DNA of 64,000 nucleotides from Ruminococcaceae bacterium OttesenSCG-928-O06 (GTDB lineage: Bacteria; Bacillota; Clostridia; Oscillospirales; Ruminococcaceae), in contig JAJDGD010000003.1 of the NCBI GenBank assembly GCA_030265505.1, positions 1 through 64,000 of the forward strand. The letters run 5' to 3'. The notes below the pieces were generated by a model that saw only the letters and a program-made list of their open reading frames with translations, was not told the DNA's origin and searched no databases. A program made the translations under genes and the position numbers. Positions 10,341-20,015 of this stretch are shown piece by piece. The first letter of the stretch is position 1. Every line of letters begins with the position of its first letter.

Positions 10341-12944
10341 ATGGCGGATTTTTCCCCCATGATGCGGCAATATTTGGATATCAAGCAGCAGAATAAAGAC
10401 AACATCCTGTTCTTCCGCGTGGGGGACTTCTACGAGATGTTCTTCGAGGACGCGGTGCTTGCGTCCCGGGAGCTGGAACTGACCCTGACCGGCAAGGAGT
10501 GCGGGCAAGAGGAGCGCGCGCCCATGTGCGGGGTGCCCCACCACAGTGTGGAGGCCTATGTGGCCCGGCTGATAGAAAAAGGCTACAAGGTGGCCATTTG
10601 CGAGCAAACCGAGGATGCCGCCCTGGCAAAGGGCCTGGTGGAGCGCGAAGTGGTGCGGGTGGTTACCCCCGGCACCATCATCGAAAATTCTATGCTGAGC
10701 GACGACAAGAACAACTACATCGCCAGCATTTACTTGGGGCAGGGCCTTGCGGGCCTGTGCTTTGCCGATATCTCTACCGGGAACGCCCATGCCACCTGCC
10801 GCAAAGGGGAGGACCTTGACAAGCAGGTGATAGCCGAGCTTGCGCGGTATTCCCCCAAAGAAGTATTGTTCAACGGCGCGGTGTTGGAACACAGGGAGAT
10901 TACCGAGTTTATCAAAAAGCATTTGGACTGCAGCGTGGAGCTATTGGACGACGAGGACTTTGCCCCTGCGGCTGCCAAGGCCCGCATAGACGCCCAGTTT
11001 GCCGAGGCGGGCGCCGTGCCCCTGGCAGAGGATGCGCCCGAGTATGCCGCGCTGGGGGCGCTGTTGCACTATCTGCAGCTGACGCAGAAAAAAGGCACCG
11101 GGCGCCTGAAAACCGTGGAGCACTATGCCGAGGCGCAGTTTATGCACCTTTCCCCGGTGACGCGCACCAATTTGGAATTGACCGAGACCATGCGCGGCCG
11201 GGAGAAGAAGGGCACCCTTTTGTGGGTGCTGGACCAAACCGTTACCGCCATGGGCAAACGCCTGCTGCGCAACTGGGTGGAACAACCCCTGATGAGCCCG
11301 GCGGCCATAAACGGCCGGCTGGACGCCGTGGCCGAGCTGTACCAAAACAACGTGGGCCGGTTGGAGCTGTGCGAGGCGCTGAGCGGCGTGTTTGACATGG
11401 AGCGGCTGATGACGCGGGTGGTGTACGGCAACGCCGCCCCGCGCGATGCCGCCGCTTTGGCGGCCACTTGCCGCCGCCTGCCCGATATTTTGCAGCAACT
11501 GGCCCCGTTTGAAAGCGGGGAGATGCAGCAGCTGCGTGCCCAGATGGACCCCCTGCAGGACGTGGAGCGCACACTTTCTGCCGCGCTGGCAGACGAACTG
11601 CCCGCTAAATTGGCCGACGGCGGGGTGATACGCGGCGGCTACAATGCCGAAGTGGACGAGCTGCGCGATGTGATGCACGGCGGCAAGGGCATGCTGGCCG
11701 GCATGGAGGCCAAACTGAAAGAGGAAACGGGCATCCGCACGCTGAAAATAGGCTACAACAAGGTGTTTGGATACTACATAGAGGTGAGCCGCAGCTTTGT
11801 GAACCAGGTGCCCGCGCACTTTGTGCGCAAGCAAACCCTCACCGGGGGCGAGCGGTATATTACCGAAGAGCTAAAGCAACTGGAACTGCGTATTTTGGGC
11901 GCGGGCGAGCGCCTGGCCGTGCTGGAGCGGGAACTGTTCGACGCATTGCTTGCCGCTGTGGCCGAAGAACTGGTGCGCATACAGCGCACCGCCGCGGCCA
12001 TAGCCCGGCTGGATGTGCTGTGCAGCCTGGCCCAGGTGGCGGTGGCAAACGGCTACACCCGCCCACAGGTGGACGGCGCAGACGAGGTGGAAATACGCGA
12101 AGGACGCCACCCGGTGATAGAAAAAATGCAGTTGGGCGTGCCTTTTGTGCCCAACGACGCGAGGCTGGACTGCGACGAAAACCGCATGCAGATTATCACC
12201 GGGCCCAACATGGCGGGCAAATCCACCTATATGCGGCAAATCGCGCTCATCGTTATTTTGGCGCAGGTGGGCAGCTTTGTGCCGGCGGCCTTTTGCAAGG
12301 TGGGCGTGTGCGACGCCGTGTTCACCCGGGTGGGTGCCTCGGACGATTTGGCCCAGGGTCGCTCCACTTTCCTTGTGGAAATGAACGAAGTGGCGGAGAT
12401 ATTGCAGTATGCCACCCGGCAAAGCCTGGTGATTTTGGACGAGATAGGCCGGGGTACGTCCACATTCGACGGCATGAGCATTGCCCAGGCCGTGGTGGAG
12501 CACATTGCCGACAGGGACACCGGCCCCGGCTGCAAAACCCTGTTTGCCACCCATTACCACGAGCTTACAGACCTGGAAAACTCCGTAGACGGGGTGAAAA
12601 ACTACAACATCGCGGTAAAAAAACGCGGGGACGACATCACCTTTTTGCGGCGCATTGTACGCGGCGCTGCCGACGACAGCTATGGCATACAGGTGGCAAA
12701 GCTGGCCGGGGTGCCTGAGGGCATTATAGAGCGGGCAAAGCAGGTGCTGCGGGTACTGGAGAAGACCAGCCGCGCCACCGGCAACGTTACCCAGCTGGAC
12801 TTTGAGGCACTTTCCGAGATACACAACGTGCAGGCCCCCGCCGAGGTGGTGGACCGCCTGCGCAGCCTGGACCCCGAGACCCTGACCCCGCTGGAGGCGC
12901 TGCAGCTGGTGTACGAACTGCGCGCCGCACTGGCAGACGAATAA
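10341..12944 (+). CDS. mutS: DNA mismatch repair protein MutS
   Basis: FFRVGDFYEMFFEDA; Walker A GPNMAGKSTYMRQIALI; DEIGRGTSTFDGMSIA; FATHYHEL. Confidence 0.97.
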   Translation: MADFSPMMRQYLDIKQQNKDNILFFRVGDFYEMFFEDAVLASRELELTLTGKECGQEERAPMCGVPHHSVEAYVARLIEKGYKVAICEQTEDAALAKGLVEREVVRVVTPGTIIENSMLSDDKNNYIASIYLGQGLAGLCFADISTGNAHATCRKGEDLDKQVIAELARYSPKEVLFNGAVLEHREITEFIKKHLDCSVELLDDEDFAPAAAKARIDAQFAEAGAVPLAEDAPEYAALGALLHYLQLTQKKGTGRLKTVEHYAEAQFMHLSPVTRTNLELTETMRGREKKGTLLWVLDQTVTAMGKRLLRNWVEQPLMSPAAINGRLDAVAELYQNNVGRLELCEALSGVFDMERLMTRVVYGNAAPRDAAALAATCRRLPDILQQLAPFESGEMQQLRAQMDPLQDVERTLSAALADELPAKLADGGVIRGGYNAEVDELRDVMHGGKGMLAGMEAKLKEETGIRTLKIGYNKVFGYYIEVSRSFVNQVPAHFVRKQTLTGGERYITEELKQLELRILGAGERLAVLERELFDALLAAVAEELVRIQRTAAAIARLDVLCSLAQVAVANGYTRPQVDGADEVEIREGRHPVIEKMQLGVPFVPNDARLDCDENRMQIITGPNMAGKSTYMRQIALIVILAQVGSFVPAAFCKVGVCDAVFTRVGASDDLAQGRSTFLVEMNEVAEILQYATRQSLVILDEIGRGTSTFDGMSIAQAVVEHIADRDTGPGCKTLFATHYHELTDLENSVDGVKNYNIAVKKRGDDITFLRRIVRGAADDSYGIQVAKLAGVPEGIIERAKQVLRVLEKTSRATGNVTQLDFEALSEIHNVQAPAEVVDRLRSLDPETLTPLEALQLVYELRAALADE

Positions 12945-12978
12945 AACCCACGGTAGAACACGCGAAAGAAGGTGCCCC

Positions 12979-14949
12979 ATGGCCATACAGATACTGGACG
13001 CCCACACCGCCGAGCTGATTGCCGCCGGCGAAGTGGTGGAGCGCCCGGCTTCGGTGGTGAAGGAGCTGGCAGAGAACGCCATAGACGCCGGGGCCACCAC
13101 GGTGGCTATCGCCATTACCCGAGGCGGAGTGGAGAGCATTGTGATAGAGGACAATGGCTGTGGCATGGAAAAAGCGGATATCCCCCTGGCCTTTGTGCGC
13201 CATGCCACCAGCAAGGTGCGCACCATAGAGGATTTGGACGCCATTGCCACGCTGGGCTTCCGCGGGGAGGCGCTGGCCAGCATTGCCAGCGTGGCCAAAA
13301 TGGAAGTGCTTACCAAGCACGAAAATGAGGACAGTGCCTGGCGGTATACCGTAGAGGGCGGCGTGGAAGGGCCCCTTTTGCCCGCGGCGCGCGCCGCGGG
13401 CACCACCATTGCTGTACGCAACCTGTTTTACAACGTGCCCGCCCGCATGAAGTTTTTGAAAAAAGACGCCAGCGAAGGCACCTTTGTGGGCGAGGTGGCC
13501 ATGCGGCTGGCGCTGTCTCACCCGCAGGTGGCCTTCCGCTTTGTGCGCGATGAAAAGCAGGTGTTTGCCACCCCCGGCGACGGCAAGCTGGAAAGCGCCG
13601 TATACACGGTGTTGGGCGCGGCGTTTGCACGCGGGCTTTTGCCGGTGGATGCGGCGGACGGCAACTACCGGGTAACGGGGTTTGTTACCCCGCCGCGGGC
13701 GGGGCGGGCCAGCCGGGCCATGCAGTACTTTTTCATCAACGGGCGGCATGTGAAAAACCGCACCATGATGGCCGCGCTGGAGCAGGCCTACCGCGGCATG
13801 GCCATGCAGGGGCGGTTCCCCGGCGGGGTACTGTTTTTGCACATGCCCTATGGCCTTGTGGATGTGAACGTGCACCCGGCCAAAACCGAGGTGCGCTTTG
13901 CCCGCGAGCAAGAGGTGTTTGGCGCCGTGTACCGGGCGGTGAAGGCCGCTTTGGTGCAGGGCGCGGGCCAGTATGGCCGTTTTGCGTTTGGCGCGGGGGA
14001 AGGCGTGGAAGACGCTGCCGGGCCTGCCGGCGAAGAGAGCCCCGCTGCCCAGCCTGGACAGCAGGCGCACGGTACCCCTGCGCAAAGCACCACGCAAACC
14101 ACGATGGGTGGCATGCCGCACCGGGAAACACCGGCGCCACAACAGCTGGCCGCCTGGCAAAGCACGGTGGAAAGCGCCGCGCAAATGGCGGGGGCCCTCT
14201 CCTCCGACGCGGGATATTTGCCCTACACCACAGCCGCTACGGCGGTGCGCCAGCCGCCTCCGGCGGGCCCGGCACCGGGGGAGCATATGCCTGTGTGGCC
14301 CACCGGGCTGGACATAGACCCCGAGGAAGACGAGGATGCGGCCGCCCAGCAGCAGCAGCTGCCGGGCACCGCCGGTGGTGCCGAACTGCGCCTTGTAGGC
14401 GAGGTGTTCAAGACCTACATTCTGGCCCAGATGGGGGACAGCCTGTGCCTGATAGACAAACACGCCGCCCACGAGCGTAATCTGTATGAAAAATTGGCCG
14501 CCCAGCGAGACGGCGCGGCCAGCCAGCAACTGCTTTCTCCGGTGAATGTGCAGCTTTCTGCCGAGGAAAAAGAGGCCCTGCTGCAAAACGGCGAGGTGCT
14601 GCGCGCAGCGGGCCTGGAGGTGGAGGACTTTGGCGGCGGCAGCGTGCTGGTGCGCGGGGTGCCCGCCGATGTGGAGAACAGCGACGTGGAGGGCCTGGTG
14701 GTAGAGCTTGCCGCCCGCCTTTCTGTGAACCCGAAGGACAGCATAGACGCGAAAACGCAGTGGGTGCTGCACTCCATGGCGTGCCGTGCCGCCGTAAAAG
14801 CCGGAGACAACACCCCGCCCGGGGCGCTTTTGGCCCTGGCGCAAGACATTTTGACGGGGAAGGTGCCGCCGTTTTGCCCGCACGGGCGCCCGGTGGTGCT
14901 GGAAATTCCCCGCAAGGAACTGGAGAAACAATTTGGCAGGCTTGGGTAA
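12979..14949 (+). CDS. mutL: DNA mismatch repair protein MutL
   Basis: IQILDAHTAELIAAGEVVERPASVVKELAENAIDAGAT; GFRGEALASIASV; C-terminal ACRAAVKAGD...CPHGRPVVLEIPRKELEKQFGR. Confidence 0.97.
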   Translation: MAIQILDAHTAELIAAGEVVERPASVVKELAENAIDAGATTVAIAITRGGVESIVIEDNGCGMEKADIPLAFVRHATSKVRTIEDLDAIATLGFRGEALASIASVAKMEVLTKHENEDSAWRYTVEGGVEGPLLPAARAAGTTIAVRNLFYNVPARMKFLKKDASEGTFVGEVAMRLALSHPQVAFRFVRDEKQVFATPGDGKLESAVYTVLGAAFARGLLPVDAADGNYRVTGFVTPPRAGRASRAMQYFFINGRHVKNRTMMAALEQAYRGMAMQGRFPGGVLFLHMPYGLVDVNVHPAKTEVRFAREQEVFGAVYRAVKAALVQGAGQYGRFAFGAGEGVEDAAGPAGEESPAAQPGQQAHGTPAQSTTQTTMGGMPHRETPAPQQLAAWQSTVESAAQMAGALSSDAGYLPYTTAATAVRQPPPAGPAPGEHMPVWPTGLDIDPEEDEDAAAQQQQLPGTAGGAELRLVGEVFKTYILAQMGDSLCLIDKHAAHERNLYEKLAAQRDGAASQQLLSPVNVQLSAEEKEALLQNGEVLRAAGLEVEDFGGGSVLVRGVPADVENSDVEGLVVELAARLSVNPKDSIDAKTQWVLHSMACRAAVKAGDNTPPGALLALAQDILTGKVPPFCPHGRPVVLEIPRKELEKQFGRLG

Positions 14950-15868
14950 AATACTGGTGGTGTGCGGGCCCACCGCTACCGGCAAAACCGCCCTGGCCTT
15001 GCACCTGGCCCGCAGCCTTGGTGGCGAGGTGGTAGGGGCAGACTCTATGCAAGTGTACACGGGCCTTACCATTGGCACGGCGGCCCCCACGCCAGGGGAG
15101 ATGGCGCAGGTGCCGTATCACCTGGTGGGCCATGTGCCCCCGCAGCAGCCCTACAGTGTGGCCGCCTGGCTGCAAGATGCCGAAGAGGCCATTGATGAGA
15201 TACGCCAAAAAGGGCGTGTGCCTGTGGTTTGTGGTGGCACAGGGCTGTATATCCAAAGCCTTGTAATGGGCTTGCGCTTTACAGAAGAAAACGACGATGG
15301 ACTGCGCGCACAACTGTATGCAGAGTGGGAAACAAACGGCGCCGAGGAGATGCACCGCCGCCTTGCGGCAGTGGACCCCGCCCGCGCCGCCGTGCTGCAT
15401 GTGAACGACAAAAAACGGGTGCTGCGGGCACTGCAGCAATGCATGGCCACCGGGCAAACGGCCGAAGAGAGGCTGGCGGCCTCGCGCAGGGTGCCACCCC
15501 GCTGGCAAAGCCTTGCCATAGGGCTGCATTACAGCACCCGCGCTGCGCTGTACGCCGCCATAGACAGCCGGGTGGATGAAATGATGCAGCGTGGCCTTTT
15601 GGAAGAGGCCCGTACCGTGTGGCACCACCGCGCGCAGTATGCCACCGCCGCCCAGGCCATAGGCTACAAAGAGTTTTTCCCCTACTTTGAAGATGCCGCC
15701 CCGCTGGCAGACTGCACCGCCCGCCTGAAACAGGCCAGCCGCAACTATGCCAAGCGCCAGCTTACCTGGTTTGGTGGCATGCAGGGCATCCACTGGCTGG
15801 CGGTGGACGAAGACGGCGTGCTTGAAAAGGCGCAGGCGCTGGCCCAGGGATTTTTACAGCCCGAATAA
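14933..15868 (+). CDS. miaA: tRNA dimethylallyltransferase MiaA
   Basis: ILVVCGPTATGKTALALHLARSLGGEVVGADSMQVY; overlaps the mutL 3' end. Confidence 0.95.
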   Translation: MAGLGKILVVCGPTATGKTALALHLARSLGGEVVGADSMQVYTGLTIGTAAPTPGEMAQVPYHLVGHVPPQQPYSVAAWLQDAEEAIDEIRQKGRVPVVCGGTGLYIQSLVMGLRFTEENDDGLRAQLYAEWETNGAEEMHRRLAAVDPARAAVLHVNDKKRVLRALQQCMATGQTAEERLAASRRVPPRWQSLAIGLHYSTRAALYAAIDSRVDEMMQRGLLEEARTVWHHRAQYATAAQAIGYKEFFPYFEDAAPLADCTARLKQASRNYAKRQLTWFGGMQGIHWLAVDEDGVLEKAQALAQGFLQPE

Positions 15869-15899
15869 CCCCCCAAAAACAGAAAGGAGGAGGAACGAC

Positions 15900-17279
15900 A
15901 TGCCGGATAAAACCCCCAAAGACGCCCAAAGCGCGCCCCAAACATCGCAGCCGGGCGCGGAACAGCACCCGCAGGCAGAAAATAACGGCGCTGCCGGGCA
16001 AAAAAAGCGGTCCTCCCCTTTGGCGCGGCGCAAGCTGTGGCGGCGCCTGCGCTGGGCGCTGTGGCTGGTTTTGGCGGTGCCTTTTGTCTATTTTGCGGTG
16101 CAGATCTTCATCATTTTGGCGCCGCGCATGCGCACCGAGGTGGTGATGATGGACACCATGACGGATTCCATCACGGTGACGGGCCAGGTGGTGCTGAACA
16201 GCCAGCCGGTAAGCGGCGGCGGGGAACACCTGTACTACACGGTGCCCGCTGGCCAGCGCGTGAACGCCGGCACCGACGTGGCAATGCTGTTCCCCAGCCA
16301 GGCGGCCCTGCAGGCCATGGGCAACCTGGCCGCCACCGAGCGAGAGCTGGAACTGCTGCAAGAGGCCCAGCGCACCGCCACCGACGGCCGGGATTTGGAC
16401 AACCTGCTGGGCCAGATGCACGAGGGCTTGCAGGACCTGATTCTACTGACCCAGAGCGGCGACTACTCCGCCATGCTGGACGCCAAAAACGCCATTGCAC
16501 TGGCCGCCAATAAGATACAGATCTCCACCGGGGAGACCGCCAGCTTTGAAAGCCGGATACGTTATTTGGAGGCGCTGCGCCTGCAGTATATGGAGATGGC
16601 CCAGCCCACCGCCACCGTGGTGGCGCCCGAGGGCGGGTACTTTACGCCCAGCCCCCGGCACGATGCTGTGATGATGGACTACGACACTGCCAAAGCCCTG
16701 GACGCCGAGGGATGGCAACAGGCGTTGCAGCGCCCGGCCCAGTACTACGGCGAGGACGTGGTGGGCCATGTGATTACGGACTACAAGTGGCGCTTTTTCA
16801 CTGTGGTAAGCGCCCGCCAGGCGGAAAAGTTTATAGTGGGAGACAAAAGCCTGCACATCGCCTTTCCCGACGCCGGAGACGCGAGCCTGCCTGTGGTGGT
16901 GGAGAGCGTTACCCTGGACGAGGCAGCCGGGCTTGCCGTGGTGGAGTTGTACTGTGAGTACTTAAGCCCCGAGGTGCTGAACTTGCGCACCGAGAAAGCG
17001 CAGATTATTTTTGGGGTGGAAAAGGGCATACGCATAGACAAAAACGCCCTGCGGCTGGTGAACGTGGAAAACGAGGACGGCAGCGTTACTACCCTGCGCG
17101 GGGTGTATGTGAAGTTTGGCAACATGGTGTACTTCCGCCGGGTGGAGATTTTGCTGGAGGACGAGTTCTACATGCTGGTAAGCCCGGTGGTGCGCCAGGG
17201 CGTGAACGAGGTGGAACTGTACGACACCGTGGTGGTGGACGCGGGAGGGGTGGAGCTGTATGACAGAAAGATATTGTAA
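15900..17279 (+). CDS. HlyD-like/biotin-lipoyl-like membrane-anchored protein
   Basis: N-terminal charged region, one TM helix (LRWALWLVLAVPFVYFAVQIFIILAPRM), then HlyD-like VPAGQRVNAGTDVAMLFPS; upstream of yggS-sepF. Confidence 0.65.
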   Translation: MPDKTPKDAQSAPQTSQPGAEQHPQAENNGAAGQKKRSSPLARRKLWRRLRWALWLVLAVPFVYFAVQIFIILAPRMRTEVVMMDTMTDSITVTGQVVLNSQPVSGGGEHLYYTVPAGQRVNAGTDVAMLFPSQAALQAMGNLAATERELELLQEAQRTATDGRDLDNLLGQMHEGLQDLILLTQSGDYSAMLDAKNAIALAANKIQISTGETASFESRIRYLEALRLQYMEMAQPTATVVAPEGGYFTPSPRHDAVMMDYDTAKALDAEGWQQALQRPAQYYGEDVVGHVITDYKWRFFTVVSARQAEKFIVGDKSLHIAFPDAGDASLPVVVESVTLDEAAGLAVVELYCEYLSPEVLNLRTEKAQIIFGVEKGIRIDKNALRLVNVENEDGSVTTLRGVYVKFGNMVYFRRVEILLEDEFYMLVSPVVRQGVNEVELYDTVVVDAGGVELYDRKIL

Positions 17280-17958
17280 CATTGCCGAACGGGTGCAAAA
17301 GGTGCGCGAGGGCATGGCGCAGGCCGCCCTGAAGGCGGGCCGCAGGGTAGAGGACATCACCCTGGTGGGCGTTACCAAAACCCGCACGGCAGACGAGGTG
17401 CGCCGCCTGATAGAAGCCGGGGTAGACCATATTGGCGAGAACCGCATACAGGAACTGCTGGACAAACGCCCCTTTTTGACCGACCTGCCCCACACTGCCC
17501 ACATGATAGGCCATTTGCAACGCAACAAGGCAAAATTTTTGCCCGGCTGTGTGGACATGTTGCAAAGCCTGGACAGCGCCGAGACCCTGGCGGCGCTGGA
17601 GAAGGCCTATGCCGGCGCGCCCGCCCCGCTGGACGTGCTGATTGAGGTGAATATAGGCGGTGAGGCGAGCAAAAGCGGCGTTGCCCCCGCAGGGGTGCTG
17701 CCCCTTGCCGAGGCCGTGTGCCAAAGCCCCCATGTGCGCCTGCGCGGGCTGATGGCCATTCCCCCGTTTGTTGAGGGTGAGAAGGTGCGTGGCTATTTTG
17801 CGCAGATGCACCAGTTGTTTGTTGACATTCAAAGCAAAAAAATGGATAATAGTACTGTTGAAGTACTGTCTATGGGAATGTCTTCTGACTACCCCTACGC
17901 CATTTTAGAGGGCGCCACCATGATACGGGTGGGGACCGACCTTTTCGGCCCGCGGTAG
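17260..17958 (+). CDS. YggS/YlmE-family PLP-homeostasis protein
   Basis: DITLVGVTKTRTADEVRRLIEAGVDHIGENRIQELLDKRPFL; LSMGMSSDYPYAILEGATMIRVGTDLFGPR. Confidence 0.93.
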   Translation: MTERYCNIAERVQKVREGMAQAALKAGRRVEDITLVGVTKTRTADEVRRLIEAGVDHIGENRIQELLDKRPFLTDLPHTAHMIGHLQRNKAKFLPGCVDMLQSLDSAETLAALEKAYAGAPAPLDVLIEVNIGGEASKSGVAPAGVLPLAEAVCQSPHVRLRGLMAIPPFVEGEKVRGYFAQMHQLFVDIQSKKMDNSTVEVLSMGMSSDYPYAILEGATMIRVGTDLFGPR

Positions 17959-18014
17959 GAATGCGGTATACACCGGGAAAGTTACGCGATCCCGCTAGAT
18001 AAAGGAGATACACG

Positions 18015-18461
18015 ATGGGTATTTTTGGCAAAATCCGGGACATCATGGGCGTGGACGATGAAGACGATTTCGAGATGGAGGAAATGGATTTCATCGGCGG
18101 GCGCCAAACCGGGTACCAAACCATGCCGGACGACGACTATGCGATGCCGGAAAAACGCAACAAGGTGCTGAATATCAACGCCACCACCCAGCTGCAGGTG
18201 GTGCTGGTGAAGCCCGAACGTTTCGACGACGCCTCTGCCGTGGCCGACCATTTGAATGCCCGCCGCACCGTGGTGCTGAACCTGGAATCCACCAACAAAG
18301 AGGTGTCCCGCCGGCTGATAGACTTTTTGTCCGGCGTGGCCTACGCCAACAATGGGCAAATTAAGCGGGTGGCCAACAACACCTTCATCATCACCCCCTA
18401 CAACGTGGACATTGTGGGCGACATTTTGGACGAACTGGAAAGCAGCGGGGTGTTCTTCTGA
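18015..18461 (+). CDS. sepF: Cell division protein SepF
   Basis: MGIFGKIRDIMGV...VVLVKPERFDDASAVADHLNARRTVVLNLESTNKEVSRRLIDFLSGVAYANNGQIKRVANNTFIITPYNVDI. Confidence 0.93.
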   Translation: MGIFGKIRDIMGVDDEDDFEMEEMDFIGGRQTGYQTMPDDDYAMPEKRNKVLNINATTQLQVVLVKPERFDDASAVADHLNARRTVVLNLESTNKEVSRRLIDFLSGVAYANNGQIKRVANNTFIITPYNVDIVGDILDELESSGVFF

Positions 18462-19249
18462 GCGATGCACAACAGCCTGCCGCCCGCAGCTACCCGCCCG
18501 AGACAAGGGAGGAAAAGCTGCTGGTGCGCCGCGTGAAAGACCTTGTGCGTGGCGTGCAGGCACAGCGAAACGCGTGCTACACCGCCTTTTTAAGCGACAG
18601 GCAGCAGGCCCTTGCCAAAGCGGCCCTGGCGCAAGAGGGCTGGCGGCAGTTCCAATTTTTTGGCGGCTATCAAGGCGCAGAGCGTGCAATGCTCTGCGTT
18701 TTTGAGGATTCGGGAGAGATTTCATTCCCCATTGCGGCCCTGCGGGCCGGCGTGCAAGGCGCGCAACAGGCCCCCGGCCACCGGGACTATCTGGGCGCGG
18801 TTTTGGGCCTGGGTATTACGCGGGAGTGCGTGGGCGACATTTTGGCAGACGACGCCGGCGCCACCGTGTTTGTGCAAAGCCGCGTGGCGGGGTTTCTACA
18901 GCAGCAACTGTTTGCGGTGGGCCGCACAAGCGTGCAGGTGGCACCGGCAGGGCCCGAGCATCTGGAACATTTGGATGCCCAAACGGCGGTGGAGGTACAG
19001 GCGGCGTCGGTGGCAAGCCTGCGGCTGGACGCCGTTTTGGCGGCGGTGCTGCCCGCAAACCGCGCGGCGGCGGTGCGGCTGATAGATGCCGAGCGTGTGC
19101 AGGTGAACCACCGCACCGCCCAAAGCCCCCACACCCCGCTACAGGCGGGGGACGTGCTCTCTATACGCGGCGTGGGGAAATACCGGCTGCTTGGCACCGG
19201 CAAAAAAAGCAAGAAGAACCGTACCATCATAGAGTATCACAAGTATTGA
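18458..19249 (+). CDS. YlmH-like S4-domain RNA-binding protein (start uncertain; annotated start GTG 18524)
   Basis: REEKLLVRRVKDLVRG...GGYQGAERAMLCVFE...DYLGAVLGLGITRECVGDI...S4 region VQAASVASLRLDAVLAAVLPANRAAAVRLIDAERVQVNHR. Confidence 0.82.
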   Translation: MSDAQQPAARSYPPETREEKLLVRRVKDLVRGVQAQRNACYTAFLSDRQQALAKAALAQEGWRQFQFFGGYQGAERAMLCVFEDSGEISFPIAALRAGVQGAQQAPGHRDYLGAVLGLGITRECVGDILADDAGATVFVQSRVAGFLQQQLFAVGRTSVQVAPAGPEHLEHLDAQTAVEVQAASVASLRLDAVLAAVLPANRAAAVRLIDAERVQVNHRTAQSPHTPLQAGDVLSIRGVGKYRLLGTGKKSKKNRTIIEYHKY

Positions 19250-19265
19250 TACAGGAGGCGGAACC

Positions 19266-19988
19266 ATGACGGCAGAGGATATTCGGAACACCAGGTTTGC
19301 ACAGGTGCGCAAGGGGTATAATACAGAGGATGTGGACGACTTCCTGCTACAGATAGCAAGCGAGGTGGAGCGCCTGCAAACCGAGCTGGAGATGGCCCGC
19401 CTGGAGGGCGACGGCGTGGCCGACCGCATGCAGGAGGCCTTGACCGAGGCCATAGCCGCAAAAGAAGACGCCGAGGCCAAAATGTATATACTGGCCGAGA
19501 AGGTGGAGGAATACCGCGGGATGGAGGACACCCTGAAAACCGCGTTGATAAACGCCCAGCGCATGGGCGAGACCGTGGTGCACGAGGCCAAGCAAAAAGC
19601 CGAGCAGATGCTGCGCGAGGCCACGGGCCAAAGCGAACTGCTGCGCCAGAAGGCCGAGCGGGAGATTGTGCGTGAGCGCGCCACCTTAGAGGACATTTTG
19701 GGCGAGGTGAACCGCTTTAAAACCACCATACTGAACCTGTACAAGCAGCACATCGAGTCTCTTAGTGCGCTGGACGCCCCCAACACCCGGGCCGAGGAAG
19801 TGCTGGAGGAGACGAAAAAGTATAAGGACATAGAGATTTTGCCCCCCGGCGGCGAGGAGCCCATACAAAGTGCCGCCCAGCCGGAGGCGCCGCCTATACC
19901 CGACGCGGCGCCCCCCGAGGCCGAAGGCCCCCCTGCGGCCGGCTTTTACGAGAATGCGGCTTTGCTTACAGAGGAGCCGGAAGCCTGA
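19266..19988 (+). CDS. divIVA: DivIVA domain protein
   Basis: MTAEDIRNTRFAQVRKGYNTEDVDDFLLQIASEVERLQTELE, coiled coil. Confidence 0.9.
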   Translation: MTAEDIRNTRFAQVRKGYNTEDVDDFLLQIASEVERLQTELEMARLEGDGVADRMQEALTEAIAAKEDAEAKMYILAEKVEEYRGMEDTLKTALINAQRMGETVVHEAKQKAEQMLREATGQSELLRQKAEREIVRERATLEDILGEVNRFKTTILNLYKQHIESLSALDAPNTRAEEVLEETKKYKDIEILPPGGEEPIQSAAQPEAPPIPDAAPPEAEGPPAAGFYENAALLTEEPEA

Positions 19989-20015
19989 GAAACCACCCCA
20001 AGGAGAGATGCAACA

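Noticed and set aside
12787-15090. 767-aa minus-strand ORF antisense to mutL
   Set aside because: Composition is low-complexity His/Arg/Gly/Ala shadow sequence; mutL and miaA explain the region
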